Assembly (NCBI GenBank): GCA_963971425.1
Contig: OZ020519.1
Coordinates: 12,602,028 to 12,666,027 of the forward strand
DNA: 64,000 bases
Origin: Bryoerythrophyllum caledonicum
Taxonomy: Eukaryota > Streptophyta > Bryopsida > Pottiales > Pottiaceae
Direction: 5' to 3'
The notes beneath the pieces were generated by a model. It made no database searches. It was not told the DNA's origin and worked only from the letters and a program-made list of their open reading frames with translations. The position numbers and the translations under genes were made by a program. The stretch's first letter is position 1. The number at the start of each line of letters is the position of its first letter. Positions 55,858-64,000 of this stretch are shown piece after piece.

Positions 55858-58800
55858 GCTGTGATGAGATCTCCAGCCTTGCAGAACGCGGGAATCACAC
55901 TTGTAGTGGTCACTAAGCCATAGGAATACAGAATTGAATCTTGAGTTCCCATGAAATCAGCAATTTTCTTCTCAAACTCCAAATGCACATCTGCCAACTT
56001 CAAACATTGTGAGTTCCAATTATACAGGAAATTTTCTCGCCAAAAATACATGGCTAAGGTTCCATCAAGTCATCCAAAACATGGATAGGCAGCGTACCAA
56101 GAACGTAATCATTCATATTAAAAACACATACGGAAAATTTCGATGCTATGGCTGATATTGAACCTTTACAGCTAACATCGGACATGTGCCTCAAAAGGGG
56201 CTCGCTGCTTACCCATTGTGCCAACAAGCTCCAACTCCATATTTGTCTACTGCATCATTACAAGTTTCCGGTAAAAATCGAAGAAACATCCCGCTCCAGT
56301 TCAATATATCCACATGATGAGCAAATGAGCACGTTGAATACATGGAGACTTTCACGAGACGAAACCTTCCTACGAAGACCAAAATCAATAGGACCACTAC
56401 TTCACGAAGCCTAAACAGAGGTGCTTATCACACAAAATGCAACTTTCAAAGTTGTAGCGTACTACCTTGACTTTGGGGTCCCAAATAATCTGCCGTAGTC
56501 ATGTTTATGACATCCTTGCCATCAACTATGGAGTGCGGACCTGCTGCACTGTAAAATAAGACATAAGAGTATTATTGTTGAATGGTCAATAATCTAATCA
56601 TTTACTGCATTCATTTTCGGGGAAGAAACTCGCAAACCCTAAAATAAGATGGCAGTTATTAAAGCCCTTCGAAAACATTCCAACAAGAGACCTCTAAGCT
56701 TAAATTAACCCTGGATGTCCAACAACTTTACATTGCGTAAGACAGAGCCACAAGCTAGAAGCCATTAGCTAGAAACCATGCAATTCATCGACGCCTCATA
56801 GACACGTGAATGGATGATTAACCATATACCCCGGGCTAGGCTTCTTCAAGCTAAGTTCAAAATTATACCAACACAAAGTCCCAGAATATCATAATTGGAA
56901 TACAAGTGAAAGATCCTCTCATAGCCAAGGTTCTCAGGTCTGTCTATGCACCTTTCGCGAACAGAACTGTTCATTTCCATGTCATTTGTGACTGGCGGGT
57001 GTAGGGGTTCAGGAGTCCCTTCTTCACATTATTGGTCAATCTCCTGCACAACCATTTCTCCACCATAAGCGAGGTAGGACAATCCGGAGATTTCCACTTC
57101 CTTAAGAGAAACTCAAAACTCCGCTTCTTTATACACTCAAATTCCGCTGAATACATAAATTTGAAATATATACATGCGAGTTCGCTTAGCTGCACATACT
57201 AAAGACAAGATCATGAGCTACAAATATGATAAGAAATTGTTTTGCTGGTACCAAAATCCAACATGTACTGAACTAGAAGAAACATCCAACTCACACTCGA
57301 TGCATGGAACGTCACAAAAAACAAAAGGTGATTGTACATGTCTCTGCACATTGAGTAAAAAAATTCAGAGTTGATTCTAGTACCAAATTACACACGTTCA
57401 CTGGACCCCTACATTGGCATCGGTCATAATTGCCAATCTAGCCTGAAAAGCAACTTCGCAGCAAGAAATCATTCCTGACTGAATTCCTTCTTTCGATAAA
57501 CTGACACGTCATGTACTAAACCTCAATTGTTATGTCCACTAAGTAAGAGTTTCGACGAGGCTTTCGGGACAGACTACCAATACTATCCATATCACAAAAT
57601 TCAAAATGTTGATTATCCACACGTAACCACATCACTCGCCCTAACCAGCTAACCCTCGGTATTCACAGCAGCAAGACAATTGATTCGCCAATTTCATGCT
57701 AAGAGGCTGTAATTCGAAAGCTTGAGACAGAAAGTGCGGCGAAGCTTACAGTCTCAGTGAGAGCCCGATTCTCCGGCGTATAACTCTGCTGCAGAAGCAG
57801 GTAACAAACAAGCAAAGTCTCCAGCAACAAATGCCCTTCCATCAAACATAATTCCCTTCTTTTAGCCCTTCACCGCCACAACTTAGGTCAATTCACTCTC
57901 CTAGCTACAGATCCATCCAACACTCCCTCCTCCACCTCCTCATCCCTACTATCAAACCAGCGCCTCAGCTGAAAGCTACAATCCCCACTGTCGCACTGTC
58001 ACGCTCCCCGCACGTCCTCCGAGATCGAATAATACGCGACAAAAGAAAGAAAAAAATCCTAAACAACAAAAAGCACAAACCTCCCCGTCCTCCAACGCGC
58101 TAAAGGGCGGTTTACATTATAGACCAGAGCCGTGACCAAGGAAAATGGATTAATTCCATGGCCACACTTCATGGTCACACTTCATGGTCACACTTCCATG
58201 GTCACACTTCATAAAAATGTCATTTTTAAAGCCCTTGGGCCTCTCACTAAGTGTGAACCAAACTTGGACCGGGAGGAATGACCATGTACTAAAATGTGGG
58301 CGTGCTGATTTTCTAAATGAATGCCTTAAAAGGGCAGTATTGCCTAAAATAACAAAGAAAATAAAAGAGGCCAAAAAGACACGAAGGGTGGCCGCCATTG
58401 TATCTACAGTAACGTTGAGCCCCTACTCAACCAAACAAAAAAAAATCCAGTAGGGTTCTTCTCCATTCAGAGCACTTCCTAACTCCAAGAATTTTGTTTT
58501 TATTCTCTCTAAATAACTACATAAAGTTACTTCTTTTGATAGATCAAAGTCTGTTTTTTCTGAAAATGACATGCTCATTACTTATTTTTTGTCCATATGG
58601 ACACAAACATGTCATCAAATTAATTGATAGAACCATCACATCATTCATTCTCATGAACAAGTCACAGTTTCTAGAGCAAAAAGATTTTCTAAACAACCTT
58701 GACAAGTGAGCATGCAGTGAAGAAATTAATTAGAGAGTCATACTAGTGAACTTTGAGAAGTTGTTTAACACATGAACTAGTCATAGTCTTGATCAAAGGT

Positions 58801-60612
58801 AATCTTTGATCAGTGACTCATGAGCATGTAGTCTTGAAGCAGACTAGGACATTCACTACTAGTGAGTATTGGAAAGTAAGCAAAAGTGACATTTTCTCAA
58901 GTAACTGAACAAATTGACTCAACCAAGGTCCATGCATACATCTCTCCCCCTGCATGTCTCTTGAAGTGAAATTGCAACTATATTCATAGTCTCTGAAAGT
59001 CAAGAAAACAGCAAAGTAAGAACTCAACAACAAAAAATCTTCTAGAGATGCAGGAGTTGTGAGTCATGGTTACAAAAGTAAGGTTTTTTGTTCCACTAAT
59101 TTGAGCAAGTTGTAGAAGCTCATGAGGTGGAGACCCTCACCTGTATCCATGCACAACCACAACACACAGTTGAAGTTAGTACGTAGACGAGGTGTCTTAA
59201 GGTCTTCCCACAGTTGTTATCCTCTTCACATGTGCTATCAAACAAACATCCAAACATGTAAAACATATTTGCAATCAAAAACCTAATATATACATAAACT
59301 TCTGAACCTGAGACAAATCAGCTGTTGAGACATTGCTTGGACAATAGGCATATCAACGTCAATTGTGCTCATCAGTAAACCTCTTCCTCCACAATCATGT
59401 AACCACACCAATGGATCACGTTGTTTCAATCTTCACAACGTAGCCTCCTGCCCACCGCCATTGACACAAGTAGGAACGTCACTTGTGTGTGTCTGTGCAC
59501 ATAAACACCTTCCGAGTGCTTTATATAGTGCTTTGAATTCTATGACCGTGGTGTACCCTATGACCAAACTTGCAATCAGAGAGTTTATTTCAGCCATCAA
59601 TTGGAAGGATTTGATTTGATTTGGCGTTATCACAAGAAGATGTGATTCCATATTGATGAAATGTAGGTGAACTCACAATAATATGTGATCTCCATATCAT
59701 TGAAATGTAGGTGAGCTAATTGGAATAAACATGAAGCAACTGTCATAGAAGTTGTCACTTCATTGGAATAGGAAGAATGAAAACAACCCTACTTCATGTC
59801 ATTATGTTCATATTCATACATTCACTAGAATAGTGTATGGTATGTTTACTCGATTTGACATGTAGTTAGTGGTTTTAAGGCACAAAGTTCGAGTCCTATC
59901 TTTTTCCACTAATTAACTAGTAATTCAACTATCCATTCATAGTCCCATTGTACAACTTCCCTTCAATAGCATAGAGGAGGGAGGGTGGGACTTTAAATCG
60001 TCTACTTTAGGATAGAAATAGGGTTTATGTTGTGCATTTTTTCCAAAATGTCACACATATGATTAAGAATAGCTTCTTGTATCTTTAGTACAAGAAGTTT
60101 TAAAATCATTTTGACTAGATTGTCTAATGTAAATTCTTTGTTGCATATGTTGCTCAACATAATGCAAAAAAAATAAAAAAAAATAAAAATCAATTTAAAA
60201 ATAATAAACATCATTTCAGGCTTAGGGTCTCCTCGTTTCAGCAATGAGAGAATCCTTTTAGCCTCTCTCACTGCAAAATCCAGGGGACCCTCCAACATTA
60301 TTCATTAGGCCTATTTCTAGGCCTTTTGAGGACCTCAACTCCTTTGGTCACTTTTCTTTTTTCCTCGTAGTCTAAACCCAAGTCATCCCGGGACGAGTTG
60401 ATGGAGCCAATCACTGATTTTAGAGGGTCATGGGACGAGTTCTTGGTCCGTAGTGTAAACCGCCCCTAAGAAGCAAAACATCGCCACAGAAAACACGAAT
60501 GCGGGCACGCACCGTGAACGTGGACGCCAAAGATGACCGCGTCCGTGAGCGGCACGTCCGGCAGCATCGCCATGACGTTGTCCTTCAACTCCAGCAACAT
60601 TGTCGTCGCCAT
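55858..60612 (-). pseudogene. LCB1: Serine palmitoyltransferase LCB1-like gene, 5' half, inactivated
   Basis: Six minus-strand exons: 60612-60513 (MATTMLLELKDN...FGVHVH), 57835-57750 (GHLLLETLLVCYLLLQQSYTPENRALTET), 57043-56952 (EIDQ, TAA stop, CEEGTPEPLHPPVTN), 56548-56466 (SAAGPHSIVDGKDVIN), about 56268-56213 (DAVDKYGVGAC) and 55990-55858 ([37 protein letters not shown]). Most splice phases join exactly. LCB1 is the regulatory subunit of the ER enzyme that condenses serine and palmitoyl-CoA, the first step of sphingolipid synthesis; exon 2 is its single membrane anchor. It is broken by the TAA in exon 3 and a 17-bp loss after GVGAC that removes GPRGFYG. No exons follow 55858, so the 3' half is missing. 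A 2.36-kb element sits in intron 1. A functional copy must lie elsewhere. Confidence 0.88.
58101..60469. mobile_element. Harbinger-like non-autonomous element in LCB1 intron 1
   Basis: Bounded by TAA direct repeats (58101-58103 and 60467-60469) and by inverted ends AGGGCGGTTTACATTATAG (from 58104) and, on the other strand, GGGGCGGTTTACACTACGG (ending 60466). The three-base TAA target and G-rich ends fit PIF/Harbinger/Tourist. Length 2363 bp. Near the left end is a short tandem array of CATGGTCACACTTC (58158-58212). No transposase or Myb-like frame is recognised, so it is non-autonomous or a deletion product. It lies wholly within the intron between exons 1 and 2. Confidence 0.75.
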
Positions 60613-61099
60613 CCCTGCCTCCTTGCTCGCCTCCTCTCATCTCATCTCCCCTCATCTCCTCTTCTTTCAATCAATCTATCAAACTCCAACAAGCTGCTCT
60701 CCTCCTCCGGCTTCGGGGCATGTCGATGTCGTCGACTCCACCTACTCCTCCGCCATCGCTGCTCTCCTCTCTATCTCTCTCTCTAATGACCTCTCTAGTG
60801 AGCTCTTGCTTTCATTGCCTGTGTCGATCAACTCCGGGAAGACGACCCAAACGCGTCACTGATCTTCTGGTTCCTAGAGTTCTCTCATTGAATGTACTCC
60901 GTGCCAGGTTTGGGTGTTTGTCCTCTTTTGCTAGGGTGACGGGTTTAAGGTTGGTGGCGGGTTTAATGTGGGTGACGAGTTTGGGTTGTGGTGGGAAAGG
61001 GGGCGTTGTCCTACGGACAGGCACACCGTGAAGCTTTTCTTTGTTGCGCTTTCATTTCTAGTTTAACTTCGTCTACAAGACCAAGGCATTGTACAATTT
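60613..61099. other. GC-richer 5' region of the LCB1 fragment
   Basis: Pyrimidine-rich (CTCCT/TCTC) upstream region with overlapping frames on both strands; none matches a known protein. Likely promoter/5' UTR sequence of the LCB1-like gene. Confidence 0.4.
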
Positions 61100-61364
61100 G
61101 ACAGGATATCCCCACGCTCAAACTTACTGTGTGGAGCCACAAGGTGGTGGGGCCAAACTCGGCCCCTATTTTGTTTTTGGATGGGTCCCTATTTATGGCA
61201 AAGGAGGGACCTCGTAGGTTAACAATAGCCATGGGCCCCAAATTTATCCAAAAAATTCCAAAAAAAGCCTCTGGAACCCCCAAAATAAGAGGGCCAGAAA
61301 TGTGACTCCATGCAATTAAGATGGGGCCCACCTTAGGTAAGTCCGAGCGTGGGGATATCCTGTC
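61100..61364 (+). mobile_element. GC-rich MITE, single copy (265 bp)
   Basis: Inverted ends GACAGGATATCCCCACGCTC (from 61100) and its near-complement ending 61364 (GAGCGTGGGGATATCCTGTC). Internally GGTGGTGGGGCCAAACTC and TTTTGTTTTTGGATGGG match both arms of the fold-back at 22307-22847. No obvious target duplication. Superfamily unknown. Confidence 0.85.
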
Positions 61365-61599
61365 CGCGCCAGCATTGTAGAGGAGTCTCTCTACTTTGTT
61401 GATTACTAGCACATTGCCCGTTGTTCCCAACTCGCTAACCTAGTGCCCTTAGTTTAATCCCTATCTGATGATCATCCATCCATGTGACCAACCCCTAAAA
61501 GTTGATTCCAACCTGTCAACCTCATACCAGTGCTTTGGGGTGCCCATTTCTACGGCTTTGGGGTGCGCATCTCTACATTATAATAAAGATAAATTGCCG

Positions 61600-61752
61600 A
61601 GATGAGCTTTGAGAGAATCTAATTGTAGGATTTTCTTTCTAAACAAATATGAGATTATGTAATAAAAATTCTCTGATTTTTTACCGTACGGATTGAAAGA
61701 AAATTGCATTCAAAGTGAAAACTTTTGTTAACTTGGTCCTTTAGGGGTTATG
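61600..61752 (+). repeat. Right-end fragment of a TTAA-type repeat
   Basis: Contains CCGTACGG and ends CTTGGTCCTTTAGGGGTTA, the right terminus of A/G-type copies. The last TTAA reads TTAT. Left part missing. Confidence 0.7.
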
Positions 61753-61981
61753 GATGCAAAGGAGCCTGCAGTGGAACAGTTGGATAAACCCACACCCATG
61801 TATGATGTTGATAACTGAAGGTGGACACGCATATTTTGGTCCAACAAGCAGTTTTTTTGAGGGTGGGTGCTTGTTTTTCTAGCTCTCTTTTCTTGGAGGG
61901 TCTAGAGGCTTTTATGGCACATTGTATGCTAAATTTGGTATTTGAGGCTCCACATTGTCTCAGGAAGTTCACCTTTGTGAG

Positions 61982-62911
61982 TTAACTCCTATAGGACCAA
62001 AGTCTCCTTCGGGGGGATTTTTGATTTTGTGCAGGTTCCTAAATTTAAAAAAAAAATCCTTTTTCTCTGAAATTTTTATTCTAGATTGCCTCTGATAAGA
62101 GCTTCGTGGGCATATTTTTATTTTATTTTTTGGATTTGTGGTTTGAAAGTTAGTACCACTTAAAGCCAAACGTAGGGACACCGCGCACCTCCAAAATTTT
62201 TGACAAAAGTTTCTATTGACATTGAGATTTTTCACACATATAAATAATATTTCCTTTTCTGGAAATTTTCAAAAAAAAATCTTGTCTTTAGTGTAAAAAG
62301 GCATTTTATTCCAAGTCAATCATTTTCACACATTGTCGGGCAACGGGGGAAAAAAACTTCATCTTTTCTACACAAAACCTAGAGATCTTCATATTTTTCA
62401 CTTTTTATTTTTTCAACAAAAATATGTGGTGAAACCATCTTATCGACCGTTTGGTTTATCATTTGAATACATACGTAGTTCACAAAAAATAAAACGTGAA
62501 ATGGCAATTTTTGAACCTCCACTCCTTGCACACTTGTTTTGAATATGCTACACTCCTTTTTTACCTCTAAAAATTGGTGTTTCAGGAAATAACATCATGC
62601 TTAAGACAGTGGTAAAAGATTTAGACCTTGTACAATGCAAAAATTTGATACAAAGTGAAGTCAAAGTCTGCTGATCTACTCATCACAAGGAAGAAAATGA
62701 ACCATTGATTTGACTTTAAACACTAAAATCTATCAATCCGTGCGGTGGATTGCAACCAAAATTTTATGGCACGTTTGTATAGAACTCTTTTTAAGATCTT
62801 ACGGTTGAAAATCCAAAATTCACTTTAAAATGGGATTTTCATGTCTCTTTTTGGTAGTGGCAATTTGGACTGGTTTTAGAGTGAAAGTGGTCGTGGTCCT
62901 TTGGGGGTTAA
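61982..62911 (+). mobile_element. TTAA-bounded repeat G3 (G-type, 930 bp), diverged
   Basis: From TTAACTCCTATAGGACC to TGGTCCTTTGGGGGTTAA. Collinear with G1 (TCACACATTGTCGGGCAA, ACACAAAACCTAGAGATC, TCAATCCGTGCGGT) but with many differences, so older. No ORF. Confidence 0.88.
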
Positions 62912-63284
62912 ACACTAACGGGGGTTTTCACTTATTTTTTAAAGGAGCTCCACCAGCCCTTATTTCTTTGTTTTAGTGGAATAGCCACAGTGCTTATAAA
63001 GGCCAAGGAGCTGCATCACCTCTAGTTTTCTGCTGAAACCATACAAAAGTCAATTTTCTCCATAAATACCCATTTTGGAGAATTCATCTCCATAAACATA
63101 GATTTGTACATCATTTTTGGCGACATGTTGGAGTCCCGGCTATTTATTTGTGGCAATATCGCAATATGGCAACGGCCATTGATGAAGTTTTGGCAATGTA
63201 AAATCTTAATTTTCCCACTTTTTGGGGAATATTTTTTTTTGGAAGAAAAATCGCCTATTTGGCCTTGGATGGACAAAAAAATAA
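62912..63284. other. Gap, no gene seen
   Basis: AT-rich; overlapping frames at 63022-63406 on both strands have no recognisable domain. Confidence 0.5.
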
Positions 63285-63440
63285 GGGTTGGGCTCTACCA
63301 AAAAGTAATAGGGGAAAAACATTCTTCAACCTACATGTTTGAGGTCATTTCAGTTTCTCAACCTTATCATGTTCAGGTTCGACACCATACATTTAGAATA
63401 TTGTAGCCACAATGGCACCTTATGATGTTTAAAGGTTAAG
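63285..63440 (+). repeat. Dispersed repeat E, copy 4
   Basis: Aligns with the other E copies and has the best preserved right end, GATGTTTAAAGGTTAAGG, after AATATTGTAGCCACAATGG. This suggests that E also ended at TTAA. Confidence 0.6.
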
Positions 63441-64000
63441 GTACTTTGAGCTTGCTCATACTTAGATACTTAGAACTCTAATTTGGTCAATAGAAAGGTA
63501 TTTGAAAATGATATTTTTGCAGTAAAATAGTGGTAGTTGGAGATGTGGCATGGCAAACAATTTTCTGGATGAAAATTTGATATGGATTGTGGAGATAGGA
63601 TGTAGGTACGTTGGATATTGAAGTTTAGTGTAGAAGCCAAGTGTTGTACGATGTAGTGTACAATGCAGCAACAGATGAGAAGCTGAAAAACCAGGCTCCA
63701 CTCTCCATCACACGCATCCCTTCCGCCATCAGCCTTCCGTTGGAGCCTGTTTGTTTTGGGAAGCCTGTTTGTTTTGGGAACCCTGCTTCATGTGGTCGAG
63801 CAGGCTCTGTCCTCCCGTACAAGCTTGGATTGTCTTCCACCTTCGTGTGAAGAGCGCGCCATCACTTCCACAGGTATGCATGCATCTAAACTTAAGTCCT
63901 TGTGTCTCCCTCGATTTCTTATGGCTTATGTAATTCTTATACATTAGAACACCACACTGCTAAATACAATATTCTACATGCATGGTACCACATTTGAATA
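63441..64000. other. 3' edge of window, no gene supported
   Basis: Contains a direct duplication of GCCTGTTTGTTTTGGGAA (63746-63781) within overlapping short frames. A gene continuing beyond the window cannot be excluded. Confidence 0.4.

Noticed and set aside
60533-61031. Plus-strand frames upstream of LCB1
   Set aside because: They overlap the antisense of LCB1 exon 1 and pyrimidine-rich upstream DNA; no domain was recognised.
1-64000. Transfer RNA and ribosomal RNA genes
   Set aside because: None was recognised by eye; a covariance-model scan would be needed to exclude a tRNA.

Overview
The window looks like nuclear DNA of a land plant, most likely a seedless one (moss, liverwort, fern or lycophyte). 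Genes are few, with GT-AG introns, spread through AT-rich DNA full of decayed transposons. The TIR-NB-LRR gene has the bryophyte-like TIR opening VFISHSGAQKDF and serine palmitoyltransferase exons are recognisable. The species assignment is inference; no prokaryotic operon signal is present.

Layout. 0-4 kb: degenerate protein fragments, probably of a DNA transposon. 4.4-5.6 kb: a 12-bp minisatellite. 6-10 kb: a degenerate RRM-like ORF, an (AAC)n tract and a pogo/Tigger-like remnant with terminal inverted repeats. 10.2-11.1 kb: first copy of a TTAA-bounded repeat. 12.2-13.9 kb: Tc1 element 1, flanked by exons of a small C2HC-finger/coiled-coil gene (14.1-15.3 kb). 15.7 kb: a kinase exon fossil. 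16.7-18.7 kb: a decayed Ty1/copia remnant. 22.3-22.9 kb: a fold-back pair of GC-rich MITEs. 23.2-25.5 kb: a three-level nest of TTAA-bounded repeats. 27.4-30.4 kb: two small host genes and an alpha-kinase-like gene. 31-32 kb: another TTAA repeat. 32.6-37.3 kb: two divergent protein kinase genes, one frameshifted and one intact. 40.5-42.7 kb: more TTAA repeats. 43.9-47.2 kb: a TIR-NB-LRR immune-receptor gene. 47.4-49.0 kb: Tc1 element 2 with a full-length DD34E transposase. 51.5-53.3 kb: a deleted tandem copy of the receptor gene and its 3' flank. 53.8 kb: an aldehyde dehydrogenase tail. 55.9-60.6 kb: a truncated, inactivated serine palmitoyltransferase LCB1 gene whose first intron holds a 2.36-kb Harbinger-like element. 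61-64 kb: a MITE and more TTAA repeats.

Most notable is a large population of non-autonomous repeats bounded by TTAA, with CCC(C/T)-starting ends and, in one class, a subterminal hairpin. At least ten copies of four size classes cover roughly a tenth or more of the window. Two nested insertions, with sibling copies acting as reference sites, show the ends and the TTAA target directly. That pattern is piggyBac-like, a superfamily rarely discussed in plants. The intact Tc1 DD34E element is also unusual for a land plant, and its empty site survives in the receptor pseudogene 5 kb away. The host genes that can be read are mostly signalling or immunity genes (kinases, alpha-kinase, TIR-NB-LRR), suggesting a rapidly turning-over immune-type cluster.
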